Of a stretch of DNA of 64,000 nt, positions 1 through 10,739 are shown in pieces. The translations under genes were made by a program, and so were the position numbers. The notes under the pieces were generated by a model. That model saw only the letters and a list, made by a program, of their open reading frames with translations, ran no database searches and had not been told where the DNA came from. The stretch's first letter is position 1, and each line of letters begins with the position of its first letter. Source of the DNA: Lantana camara (taxonomy: Eukaryota; Streptophyta; Magnoliopsida; Lamiales; Verbenaceae). The stretch is taken from NCBI GenBank assembly GCA_037501455.1, contig CM074864.1, forward strand, positions 21,570,001 through 21,634,000, given 5' to 3'.

Positions 1-1
1 T

Positions 2-634
2 TGTGATGATTTTATTTTGGAGTCATCTGAAGTGGGAGCATATGAAGGAGCCTTAAACACAGGAGAAGCTCACCTATGTGATGTTAAATTATCTCTTCAA
101 GAAGACGATGTTGAGACACGAATCTGCTGTGGCGACCCGCACAGCTTGCAAGGCTACCTAGAATGTAATAACAACCACCCTGTTGAAGAGACGAACATCA
201 CAACGACAAACACTAATGGCGAATCAGAAAACGTGGGATGTAATGATCAACAGTCGAGTTTTGATGAACCTGGCTGCAGTAACAACTGCCCTGTTGAAGA
301 AACCAACATCATAACAACAAGCACCAATGGCGAATCAGAAAACGTGGGATGTAATAATCAACAGTCAAGATTCGATGAACTGGGCTGCGGAAATAATGCA
401 CCGATTGAAGAAGCAAGTATTCTGGTGCAATCAAGAGAGGGACAACAACATTCTATTGTTTTTCTTAACGAATTATCAGAACAGTCTCTTGTACAAGATT
501 GTGACAATTTGTATAATCCTGTTTTGAAAGTTTCTTCTTCTGATGAACTGGTTTCCCTGCAACCGGTTGAAGTGGTTTGTGGTGCGGAGCCCGAGGAAAT
601 GAGAATTGAAAGACAAACTGTGTTGTCGACTTAA
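2..634 (+). CDS. 3' end of an unrecognised host gene (partial)
   Basis: The reading frame is open from the first bases of the window to a TAA at 632-634, so this is the C-terminal part of a gene that starts upstream; no true start codon is visible. About 210 residues are seen. They are acidic and rich in Asn, Ser, Thr and Glu, with no catalytic motif or membrane segment. Residues about 50-123 hold two copies of a 37-residue repeat, each starting with Cys and containing PVEETNI, GESENVGC and a FDE-G ending; a shortened third copy follows. I do not recognise the family. The low-complexity, disordered-looking tail resembles C-terminal regions of plant regulatory or scaffold proteins, but that is only an impression. 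It could be the last exon, because the flank is AT-rich and noncoding. An old pseudogene is possible, but about 630 bases of open frame argues against it. Confidence 0.55.
   Translation, partial: CDDFILESSEVGAYEGALNTGEAHLCDVKLSLQEDDVETRICCGDPHSLQGYLECNNNHPVEETNITTTNTNGESENVGCNDQQSSFDEPGCSNNCPVEETNIITTSTNGESENVGCNNQQSRFDELGCGNNAPIEEASILVQSREGQQHSIVFLNELSEQSLVQDCDNLYNPVLKVSSSDELVSLQPVEVVCGAEPEEMRIERQTVLST
164..415 (+). repeat. 111-bp tandem repeat within the coding exon
   Basis: Two full 111-bp units (164-274 and 275-385) and the start of a third encode a 37-residue protein repeat. The unit length is a multiple of three, so the frame is kept. The copies are similar but not identical, which suggests duplication within a gene that remained coding. 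Confidence 0.8.
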
Positions 635-1297
635 TGTAGAGAAGACTATGCAACTGTAGAAATATGGTTGGAAAGAGAAATGAAATTTCATTCAATTCTT
701 AATGAGAAAATCTCCTTCTAAAGATGAATAGAGATTAGTTTCTTCGTTGCAGTTTAGCTCCTCTCTCCTTGTCCTATCTCAAAGTTGCTTTTGTACAAAT
801 GTCAATCAATTATTGAAGTAATTGAACTAAGGGATAACTACAAACAACTCCTTCAAGTTTGATCTAATTATGATAGAATTTCGTAGTTCAAAATTTTCTC
901 ATGGTGTTTTTGTAATTTATTGTTCAAACCATATTAGGGTATACTTTGTACTTCTTAGTGGTGGTTTCGATCTAATTACGGTAAAACTTCATAGTTGAGA
1001 AATTTCCCGTGGTGTTTTCGTAATTTATTATGTAGACCATATTAGAGTATTCTTTGTACTTCTTACTGGTGGTTTCGATCTAATTAAGGTAAAACTTTGT
1101 AGTTGAGAAATTTCTCGTGGTGTTTTTGTAATTTATTGTTTGGGTATTCTTGGTACTTTTTAGTGGCGGTTCCCAAATTAGGTGGCGTAATAATAAGTGA
1201 TATTTTACTTTTAGATATAATTACACTTACACCTTTCCTACAAACCTTGTAAATATGTTTAATTTTTTTAATTAATATATATTATTTTATATGGAAG
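635..1297. other. 3' flank of the host gene
   Basis: This AT-rich stretch has no open frame of note. It probably holds the 3' UTR and downstream spacer. It contains the 108-bp repeat listed separately and ends at the ggaag that forms the left target-site duplication of the Tat element. Confidence 0.5.
861..1170 (+). repeat. 108-bp tandem repeat, about three copies
   Basis: Units start with gatctaatta at 861, 969 and 1077, a regular 108-bp period. Each continues with a shared gtaatttatt block and a cttcttagtggtgg-like end; the third copy is shortened and ends near 1170. The copies differ at several positions, so the array is not very recent. It is noncoding. Confidence 0.85.
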
Positions 1298-1754
1298 TGA
1301 TGGGACCCTACCCACCTCGGACACGTGGCCAGTCATAGAGGAGTTAGAATGATAAGCAACTAAATGATGACGAGCTGAGGAAGGAGCTCGCTGTGTGAGC
1401 TCACTCTGTTAGAGTCGTATAAGCAGCAAGTGCTGCTCTCTGGACGAGCTCGAGTATAACGAGTTGTATTAGGAGCTCGCTCGATACGTTCGCTCCGCGG
1501 ACTCTATTTACGGAAGGACACTTAGGTAGTTACGGATAGTGGGGATGACTTGATGGAGAAGGGAAGGAGTCTTGAGGATAGAGACGAAGGAAGACGAAAC
1601 GATAAGATAGAATCCAATACGGAATCGGAAACGTAGTAAACCCTAATGGGACTCCGGGTCTATATAAGGAGAAGTTTAGTCGCTATGAAGACAGAACACA
1701 ATATAGGAGAGAAAAAGAGAGAAAGAGGTAGATAGATTCGGCGAGTACTCATCA
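1298..1754 (+). repeat. 5' LTR of the Tat element
   Basis: This 457-bp LTR has TG...CA ends and matches 11981-12437 with about six substitutions. It carries repeated cgagct/agctcg words that can form short hairpins, and a TATA-type promoter. The primer-binding site follows at once. Confidence 0.95.
1661..1667 (+). promoter_or_regulatory. TATA box of the Tat 5' LTR
   Basis: The motif tatataa follows gggtc at LTR position 364. It sits about 90 bp before the LTR end, where plant LTR promoters usually place it. The same motif is at 12344-12350 in the 3' LTR. Transcription would start roughly 30 bp downstream. Confidence 0.7.
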
Positions 1755-1755
1755 T

Positions 1756-1773
1756 TGGCGCCGTCTGTGGGAA
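1756..1773 (+). other. Primer-binding site of the Tat element
   Basis: The sequence tggcgccgtctgtggga starts one base after the 5' LTR. It is of the tggcgcc class used by many plant gypsy elements for tRNA-primed minus-strand synthesis. I cannot assign the exact tRNA without a tRNA set from the host. Confidence 0.75.
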
Positions 1774-1835
1774 CGAAAAACTTTTTCGTTCCTTTTTTAG
1801 TACTGGTCGAGTTTTATTTTCTTCTTTGCAGGAAG

Positions 1836-2168
1836 ATGACGAGGGAACATATCAACCAAGTATTGGATCAGATTGATCAAATAATGGCGAACAATCGCGG
1901 AGATGGTGGTAGCGGAAAGATCGATTATGATACCCCTGGGAGCATGAAACAAAAAAACGTTCAGGGGGAGGAAAGTCAGACACCAGCTGTACTGCCTGCT
2001 AACATGACGATGGATCAGCTCCGGGCCCTGGTGGAGATGATCGTTGAAAAGCGAGAAGCTCGGGCAGGAGCTAGCCATACTAGGAGCCAGCGGAGAACGG
2101 TAGGAGATGAGGCCGACACCGCGGCCAAGGGAAAGCGAACACAGGTACATATAAGCGAATTCAGATAA
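1836..2168 (+). pseudogene. gag: Tat gag, N-terminal part, frameshifted
   Basis: An ATG at 1836 opens a frame beginning MTREHINQVLDQIDQ, which reaches a TAA at 2166-2168. The remainder of gag continues in another frame that is already open across this point, so a single-base frameshift near 2100-2165 separates the two. The 15 bases ttcttctttgcagga before the ATG look like a splice acceptor, which could matter for a spliced leader. The last codons encode HISEF, and the same DNA word recurs 250 bp downstream in gag. Confidence 0.65.
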
Positions 2169-2170
2169 CA

Positions 2171-5100
2171 ATCCAGACGACATCAAGAAACAAAGGCCCA
2201 GTTAATAGAGGGGCTAATAACTGGGAAGAACAGATGCAGGATATGGGAAAAATGATAGAGGAGATAAGGAAGAATTTGCAAGGCCCCATCCCGGAGAAGA
2301 AAAAAGGAAGTGCATTCACAGAAGAAGTCTTAGAAGAAGACCTCCCGTATAACTTTAGATCGGTGCAGGTGGCGGATTATGATGGAACGGGGGACCCTAC
2401 GGAACATATAAGCGAATTCGAGCATGTAGCAATGTTACATAAGCTGTCGGACAGGATCAAGTGTCGAGTGTTCGTAACAACACTCAAAGGGCCGGCTCGC
2501 AGATGGTTTTCATTGTTACCTCCAAACGTAATAAGTGGTTTTGAGGATTTCTGCAGATTATTCACGAACCAGTTTGCTAGCTCCCTTCACTATAAAAGGA
2601 ACGCGATTAGTTTGTTCACAATAAAACAAGGGGTCGGAGAACCACTTCGTGCTTACGTACAGAGATTTAACAGAGAAGCCTTGGATGTACCTTTTGTGTC
2701 ACAGGAGGTCAAGGCGAGTGCTTTCACTCAAGGTTTACAAGGCGGTGAGTTCTTTCAATCATTAGCACTAGACCCGGTGATGGATTTTGACGACCTACTG
2801 AGGCTAGCTGGGAGATACATAAACTTAGAGAAGGCGTTGGCCGCGAAAAAGACAGCTATTGGAGAGGTTAGCAGGAAGAGAGGAATTCAGGAGACATTCC
2901 AACCAAGAGAATTGAGCAAGAGAGGCGGAGTAGGAAATCGCAAGTTCGCAAAGTATGACTCATACGCGAGTTTAAAGAAAACACCACATGTTATCTTAAC
3001 AACGATCAAACAATTGGAGGGGTTCCGGTGGCCGCGGACCCGGGCACCAACACCAAAGCGGCCTCCGTCAGACACTTTCTGTAAATATCATAATGAATAC
3101 GGGCACCAAACAGATCGCTGTGGACATCTGAAGGACGAAATCGAGAGGCTGGTGCGGGAAGGAAAAATACCAGAACTGGTAGAGGAAAAGATTGAGTCCG
3201 AAGGAAATAAGGATATACAGACAGATGGAAGAAGACGAGCAGAGATGAACGAGCAACAAGAGGAGCCTCAGGTTCGAGGGGTAATTCAGATGATTGTTGG
3301 AGGACCTACTGATGGAGATTCGCAACGAGCCAGGAAAGCATATGCCCGGATAACGAATAAGGAGGAAATTCTATCGGTGCACCTAGACAACACTCCGCGG
3401 ATTCGTTTTGGTCCAGAAGACTTGATAGGAGTACAACAACCCCATAATGATGCACTCGTTATCACGGCAATAATTGCACACCACCAGGTATCAAGAGTTT
3501 TGGTGCATGGAGGTAGCTCGGTGGACGTGTTGTTCCTAAATGCCTTTCAGCAAATGGATATTGGAACAGTGCAGTTGGGGACGGTCAACACAACTTTATA
3601 TGATTTCGGAGGTGAAATGGTGGAGCCTATCGGACAAATCACATTGTCAATGGCTCTAGGAAGAGGGGATCATGTGAAGACAAGACAAGTCAAATTCATG
3701 GTGGTCGATGCGCCTTCCTCGTACAATGGGATATTAGAGAGACCGGCTTTGACGTTATTCGAGGCCATCGCTTCATCTTACCATCTAAAATTAAAATACC
3801 CTGTCGGGAATGAGGTCGGAGAAGTATGGGGTGATCAAGTCGCAGCACGGAGGTGCTACGTAGAGGCAATTAGAAAGGAGAAGCGGAAATACGAGCCCAT
3901 TAATCTGAGCTCGGGTGGCGAGCTTAGTGGAATGAAACGACGGGTAGAAGACGCGAAGACTATGGAACCAGAAGGTGCACTGATGACCATTGAGTTGGTA
4001 CCAGGGGATCCAACCAAGACGACCAGGATCGGCGGGCAGCTCCCTGAGGAGATGCGGGAAACATTGGCAGCAATGCTACGAGCGAATGTGGATGTGTTCG
4101 CTTTCGGTACGCATGATTTGGTAGGACTGGATAGGAGCATTGCTGAGCATCGTTTGAATGTCAAACAAGGGGTACGACCAGTGAAGCAGAAGAAGCGGCA
4201 TTTCGGGCCTGAGAAGGATGCAATTATCCAAGCTGAGATTGCAAAATTACTCCAAGCAGGACACATCAGAGAAATCCAGTTCCCGGAATGGTTATCCAAT
4301 GTGGTGCTTGTACCTAAACCTGGGGGCAAGTGGCGCGCATGCATTGATTTCAGAGACTTGAATAAAGCATGTCCGAAAGATTTTTACCCATTGCCAAGGA
4401 TTGATCAGCTCGTGGATTCAACAGCAGGTTGCGAGCTGTTAAGCATGATGGATGCATCTCAAGGGTACCACCAAATACCATTAGCTCGAGAAGATTGGAA
4501 TAAAGTAAGTTTCATAACCTCCTCTGGTACATACTGTTATATTGTTATGCCATTCGGTTTGAAGAATGCAGGTGCCACGTACCAACGAATGGTGGACAAG
4601 ATTTTCAAATCCCAGATTGGAAGAAACATGGAGATTTATGTTGACGACATGCTTGTAAAAAGTAAATTTAAACACGAGCATGTCAGGGATTTGGAAGAAA
4701 CATTCCGGACACTGCGACAACATAAATTGAAGCTTAACCCTTCAAAATACGTATTCGGTGTGCAAGGGGGAAAATTTTTAGGATACCTAGTAACAGAGCG
4801 CGGTATTGAGGCAAATCCGGAAAAGATAGAGGCCATCACTCACATGCGAGCACCACGAACCATACAGGAAGTACAAAGGCTAGCAGGAAGGCTAGCAGCC
4901 ATTGGTAGATTTGTGGCCAAATCAGCAGAACGAGGGCGACCATTCTTTAAAATACTTAAGAAAAAAAGATTTGAATGGAGTAATGAGGCCGAGAAAGCTT
5001 TTCAGGAACTCAAAGAACGCCTCACACAGTTGCCCCTCTTGTCGAAACCAGTGGAGACTGAACCTTTGATATTATACCTGGCTGTCGACAAAGGGGCAGT

Positions 5101-6064
5101 TAGTTCAGTTCTCATTACAGAGGTTTGTGGTGAGCAGAAGCCGGTATATTATGTCAGCAAGGTTCTAACAGATACAGAAGCTAGATACACCGAGCTTGAA
5201 AAAGGGGCACTCGCAGTCATAGTCACAGCTCGTCGTCTGCGACCTTATTTCTTATCACACACCATTATAGTCCGTACTGACATTCAGCTGAAACAGGTCT
5301 TGACTCGGGCAGAATATTCAGGTCGTCTTGTTAAGTGGGTAATCGAGCTGAGCGAGTATGATATTACATATGAACCAAGAAGAGCTATCAAGGGACAAGC
5401 ATTGACCGACTTTGTGATCGAATTCACAGAGCGAGCAGAGAAAGTTAACTGGTGGAAGTTATGGGTTGATGGATCATCAGGTCCTGGTGGCGGCGGGGTA
5501 GGAATAGTACTACAACCACCGGATGACGACGACATGGAATTCGCAATGAAAATTAATTTTCCGGCATCAAATAATGAAGCCGAATACGAGGCACTTATAG
5601 CAGGTATGAAAGCCGCAATTGGAGCTGGAGCATGCCGAATCCGGGCATTATCGGACTCAAAGTTGATAGTCAATCAGGTTAATGGCGAGTATGAGGTCAG
5701 AGATGACCGTATGAAGGCGTATGTAGCACAGGTCCATGAATTGAGGGAACAACTATCAGATTTTTGTCTCGAAAGAATAGATCGCGAACAAAATGAGAAG
5801 GCGGATGCCCTGGCCAAACTCGCAAGCTCCTTGGGGGATTGCCATGTTAAGAAGATCACTGTCTTGGATAGACGAGGGTATCAGGGGGAGGCACTACTTA
5901 TGGAGATCACAAGTGACGAAGATTGGCGGACACCATATTTGGCTTTCTTAGCAGGAAAGTCAAATACGGGGCTTACGATTAAGCAAGCGGCTCGGTATGG
6001 AGAGCTGAATGGAAAGTTATATAAGAAAGGATATTCGAACTTATGGCTGAAATGTGTAACATAG
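2171..6064 (+). pseudogene. pol: Tat gag-protease-RT-RNase H polyprotein
   Basis: From an ATG at 2234 there are 1276 residues. The gag core lies at about 40-200 (RRWFSLLPP region). A CX2HX4HX4C zinc knuckle is at about 283-296. The protease is at about 420-500, RT at about 640-860 with YVDDM near 802, and RNase H at about 905-1060. A second, archaeal-type RNase H is at about 1075-1200 (WVDGSS, SDS and EKADALAKLA). In the protease active site the usual DGGSS reads HGGSS, so the catalytic Asp is lost. A TAG at 6062-6064 ends the open frame, but integrase follows in the same frame, so this is probably a recent nonsense mutation. Frame upstream of the ATG is open and should connect to gag. Confidence 0.9.
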
Positions 6065-7240
6065 CTAGAAGGTCGAGACATACTACAAGAAATTCATGAA
6101 GGAAGCTGTGGTGGCCATGAGGGAGGAAGGATTTTGGCCAGCAAAGCTTTACGAGCAGGGTACTATTGGCCCTCTATGCGAACAGATGCTTTGGAATTGG
6201 TGAAATCATGCCACTCTTGTCAAGTACATGGGTCAGCAGTGCGCCAACCACCAGCTTACATGCACACGATGAGTTCACTGTGTCCGTTCGCAATGTGGGG
6301 TATCGATTTAGTTTGACCCATGCCGCGGTCATCAAGCCAGAAGCGTTTCATCATCGTGGCCATCGACTATTTTACGAAATGGGTTGAAGCGGAAGCTTTG
6401 GCTCGAATTACTGAAAATGATGTTATTAAATTCTTATGGAAAAATATTTGTAGTCGTTTTGGCATTCCCCGGAAACTAATATCTGATAATGGCACACAAT
6501 TTGTAGGTAACAAGGTTCGGGCCTGGTGTGAGGAACGGGAGATCCAGCAAAATCCAGCTTCAGTAGCACATCCACAGACAAATGGCCACAGACAATTTGT
6601 AGGTAACAAGGTTCGGGCCTGGTGTGAGGAACGGGAGATCCAGCAAAATCCAGCTTCAGTAGTACATCCACAGACAAATGGCCAAGTGGAGGTGACAAAT
6701 CGAACAATCATACGAGGAATAAAGGCCAGATTAGAAAGACATGGGGGAAAATGGGCAGACGAGCTACTACATGTCCTGTGGGCATATAGGACATCCCCGC
6801 GACGAGCTACTGGAGAGTCACCGTTTAGCATGGTGTACGGAACGGAAGCAGTAATACCAATAGATATTATGGGTAACTCGCACAGGATAGACACATACAA
6901 TCCTGAGGCGAATGAACGTTTACTGGCGGATTCATTGGATCTCATCGAGGAACATAGAGAGCTCGCACATCTTCGCGAAGCTCGCTATAAAGCAAAGATC
7001 AGAGCAGCTTTTGATAAGACAGTTCGACCACGGGAGTTTGAGCCAGGAGATTTGGTACTCAAGCGAGCAGAGGTCTCTGGGGGAGTAGGCAAACTGGAGC
7101 GAGCATGGGATGGACCATATGTGGTCACAAGGGTATTAATGAGAGGAGCCTATAAAATTGCAGAAGAAGACGCAGATGGAGAGCGAACAGAATTGCCACG
7201 GGCGTGGAACGCCCAACACTTGAAGAAATACTACGTTTAA
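6065..7240 (+). pseudogene. Tat integrase, with internal duplication
   Basis: This continues the pol frame after the TAG. An HHCC zinc domain is visible (EIHEGSCGGHEGG, then CHSCQ). The DDE core follows, with AIDYFTKWVEA carrying the first Asp, SDNGTQF the second, and GQVEVTNR the Glu. A TGA at 6314-6316 interrupts the same frame just before the core. A 96-bp in-frame tandem duplication lies between the second Asp and the Glu, almost doubling that spacing, so the enzyme should be inactive. The C-terminal part, with FEPGDLVLKR and a WDGPYVV motif, runs to a TAA at 7238-7240. No chromodomain is present, as expected for the Tat clade. Confidence 0.9.
6496..6687 (+). repeat. 96-bp tandem duplication inside integrase
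   Basis: Bases 6496-6591 and 6592-6687 are almost identical; one visible change turns an Ala codon to Val. The duplication adds 32 residues in frame (QFVGNKVRAW to HPQTNG) and lies in the catalytic core. Near-identity suggests a recent event. Confidence 0.9.
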
Positions 7241-7734
7241 GGAAGCACCACGGTTGCACTCTTTTCCTTGTTAAGGCTTTTTTCCCATGAGGTTTTCCCT
7301 TTGCAAGGTTTTTAACGAGGCAACACAACGCGGATTAGTTAGTCGCAGTTTACTTTTCTTTCTCTAATGATTGTCAGTCAGTTTAGTTTTCCTTTCAATA
7401 ATGATTATCATTTTGTAACTTTATCAGACATGGCTATAAGATGATATCCTTTTGCATCTGATTTTGTTTGAAAAATCCTGTAGCAAACAGGCAATCACCA
7501 GCTCGCGTGATTGGGAAATCCTGATACAATTCAGGTGGCGATAGCCGAAAAAGCTTACAAGAGTATGATCCCCACGATCACAAAAGCTTTGGATATTACT
7601 AGTACTTGATTTACGAATCGAAAAGGTAAAAAGGGATGATTTGTCTGGATACACGGTAGAGCATAGCACGGGAAACAAGTCCCCTGACAATAATTTGCAA
7701 ATAGAGTTTAATCTAAAGGATTTAGACCGTTTCT

Positions 7735-7772
<38 letters not shown>

Positions 7773-8740
7773 TGAATCCAGTGCTCGTTCCCGCGAGCTG
7801 GAGCACTCGTCGCGATATTTAAACGGTTGCCCAAAAGCCTAAATTTTGTGATTGTTTTATTTCTTTGGCGGAAACAAGGGTGATCCTTTGCTTTCCATTT
7901 TGTTTAGAATTTGTTTCAGACTAATCACCCTTAGTTAGGAGTGTGTAGCGAGCAGTCTTCCTCATACTTTTTAGCGAACTGAGAGGACTGGTGGGATGAC
8001 GAGCTGTTCTGCTCACCCTCATCTACCTGAGGACGGGATTGCCACTGGTGCCAGGTCTCGCGGTGATTGGAGGAGAACGGGAATTACGGAGGGTGGCGAG
8101 CTGTTCTACTCGCCCCTACATAAGGGATTGTGCATTGAGTTATTGAACACTTCGACTTTAACCTTTGTTATTGATGAAATTACTTGGTAGGGGTACAACA
8201 TGGAGGTGTTTTTAGCTTTTAGTTTCCACGAACCAACAACAGAACATGAACCTATTCTGTTTCTTTCTAACTTTGAAACAGAACATCGGCTTATTTTACA
8301 AGATTGCATTGGGTGAGTTGTGATGTGCATTTGATAAGAACATTAAGCAAGTACCAATTACGGTTGCTCCAAGATGGTGAATTTTCAGCCATCTCTACTT
8401 CGTAACATCCAGTATGCATGAGGAGGTATCAGTCATGCGAGCTCTCCTCTAATTCAGCATGTTACAATCAAAAGATAAGTGATTTTGATTTATTACATTT
8501 GTTTGAATCATACGATAATACGGATATAATTAGATCTATAATGTAGATGCTAGATGATTTCAAAATTAATCATGACATGAATTGACATGAATTCGTTTCT
8601 TGAAGAATTCTTAAAATTGATTTGAAATTGTCCTTGCCCGAGTGATATAGTTTTAATAATTAAGTAGTCACATACGGCATAATGAAGAAAAGCTACATTG
8701 CCGGCAACCGACTTCTTGATTCAAGCTAAACATGAGTTAC
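7241..8740. other. Tat 3' noncoding region, first part
   Basis: This follows the pol stop and has no convincing gene on either strand. It includes a 34-base A run at 7736-7769 and scattered gcgagct...actcgcc hairpin words, for example at 8095-8114. Tat elements commonly have long 3' untranslated regions. Confidence 0.6.
7736..7769 (+). repeat. Poly(A) homopolymer, 34 bases
   Basis: An uninterrupted A run lies inside the Tat 3' region. It could be an expanded microsatellite or the trace of an inserted poly(A) tail; no flanking duplication is apparent. The run length may also be unreliable in assembly. Confidence 0.85.
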
Positions 8741-8746
8741 TATAGC

Positions 8747-10737
8747 CTAAATGCCATCTTCGCGCGGCGCGGCAAGCTCAGCGTTGCCCGTAAGGTCTTC
8801 AGGAGATGTTGGAGTGTTAGGTGGCATGATCACGGGATCCGGGAAATTTTCCAAGCCTTCGTCGCGGCTCAAGAACTCTGGCAGATTCATAGGGGTCAGT
8901 TGATGACCAGCTGTTAACGCCGTCTCCACTTGAGACCGACATATGACAAAGCCCTGATGATAATATGCGAGAGCTTCTGCAGCCATTTTCGCAAGATCAT
9001 CCTCGGTCTTCTTCTTTTCTAAATCACGGATGTCGAGTATAGCTTTCAACTCGGCGACCTCCTTTAAGGCTTGATCCCGCTCTTGCACAAGAGTTTGCTT
9101 TTGCTCCTCTAACTCTTTATCTCGCTTTCTATTTGCAAGTACCTCAGCCTCTAATTCCACAACCCTTCTTTGCCATGCCTGGCTGGCGTCCCTGGCGGCA
9201 GCTAGCGTCATCGCCCTTTCCTTTGCTTGGTTCTCCAAGTGCGCTATTCTTTGTTAAAGCTCGGCACTTTGGAGGAGGTCATCAACAACTCCATTGCTCA
9301 GCACAGATATCTGCAAATGGAAACGACATAAGCACGTTAAGTGCAAAAATGATAATAACTCCCATAGGATCGGAAAGTCACATTGTTTGTGCAATACCTA
9401 CCTTCGAGGCTAATTTGACGTAAGCATGGGCCTTACCGCGAGGCGACATATTGTTCATCGCCAATTGATCGCGAGCTGATACACACTTCCGAAGATATTC
9501 TCGGCTTTGTTCCACATTGTTGCTCACTAGGATGGAGTCTGTATACGGAGGAACAGGACTAGCACGCAACGAGCTAGTTTGAATCGGGAGCGCAGATAGC
9601 ACCGGCAGCTCGCGAATGGTCGCGAGCTCTTCCGGAGTGCATGTAGTGGGCGTGGGGCCGTCTCTTGGTCATCTGTGTCAGTACCAACAGATAAGGTTTC
9701 CTTGGGGTTCGCATCCAGGGTATTCTGCTCGCACGGAAGGGTTTCCGAAGACGAGCTCGCGGTGTTGGCTGCCGTCTTGCGTTTTTTTGTTTGGACTGGG
9801 CGTGCAGCTCGGTTATGGGCCAAAATGAGTTTGCGAGCCTTGGACAGTTGCGTCTCCTCTGCAAAAGGCAACAGAAATTGATTAGGTACATTTAAAATAA
9901 TCACGGATTTTATGCTAAGGGATCTCAGGAAGGCTCACCTAGAGGAGTTAGTAGTCGCCCGGAGCCCGAGCTGAGTTGATACCGTGCAAAGGATCCGGAG
10001 TCGTGCAAAGACGAAAAGGAGAATCACCTAGCTCTAAGGATGTTCAGTTCTCGTTCATACAGGTTTTCTCGAATACGAGGGTTGGTTATAACGACGAGGG
10101 GGTTCGCGAATACAGGATTAGACGGGAACTCCCAAGGTTTTGGACATTTGATATATACGAAGTCATGGGTCCAATGGGTGTTGTGATAAGAACCGAGATC
10201 CACTATTGATGATTTTTTACGCGCAGCTATGTAAAACACTTCTAATTGCAACTTTATTTGGAAAAGGGCATCGAATAGCTCTACGGTGGGTTCAATCTCA
10301 TGGCTTCGATTGACGACTATGAATCCGAGTAGCATTCTAAGGGCATTCGGGTGAAATTGGTTTAGGGGGATCTCAACCCGCGCTAATTTGTGTTAACGTG
10401 GGGATGATTGGGAATCGGAGTCCGGCCACTAAGTGGTCATAGAAAAAGGCGAGGTAGCCGTCTTTAGGCGGATTATGGAACTTATTTTCTTCTGTGGGGA
10501 ATATTAGCCCACACGACGGTGGAATCTGACATAGGGTGCGAACTTGATTTTCAAGGGGATGTGTATCGGTTAGATAAGGGGTATCGGTGTTGGCTAGAAG
10601 AAGATTATCTTCCGGTGAGACATGGCCACTAGGGGGGTGTGAGGACGAAGCCATGGGGGATACCGTTTCTCGGGGTTTCTAACGACCAAGATGAGAAGGA
10701 ATTAATTACCTTTTTTCTGCGATTTAGCTTCTGCCAT
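8747..10737 (-). pseudogene. Antisense, intron-bearing extra gene of the Tat element
   Basis: Opposite in strand to pol, this region reads as a decayed three- or four-exon gene. A short first exon may start at the ATG at 10737 (MAEAKSQKK) and splice to sequence leading into MASSSHPPSGH at 10654. The next exon holds a domain with YLAFFYDHLVAGLRFPI and FHPNALRMLLGF. This resembles plant 'putative gypsy type transposon' (Transposase_28-like) proteins. Introns fit GT-AG rules at 9938-9859 (80 nt, acceptor ttttgcag) and 9401-9311 (91 nt, acceptor catttgcag). The frame is preserved across intron 1. The last exon encodes a heptad-rich coiled coil (ELEEQKQTLVQERDQAL). Damage: frameshift near 10380, TGA near 10024, frameshift near 9650, TAA near 9255. 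Antisense extra genes between pol and the 3' LTR are known in some Tat elements such as Grande. Confidence 0.7.
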
Positions 10738-10739
10738 GA

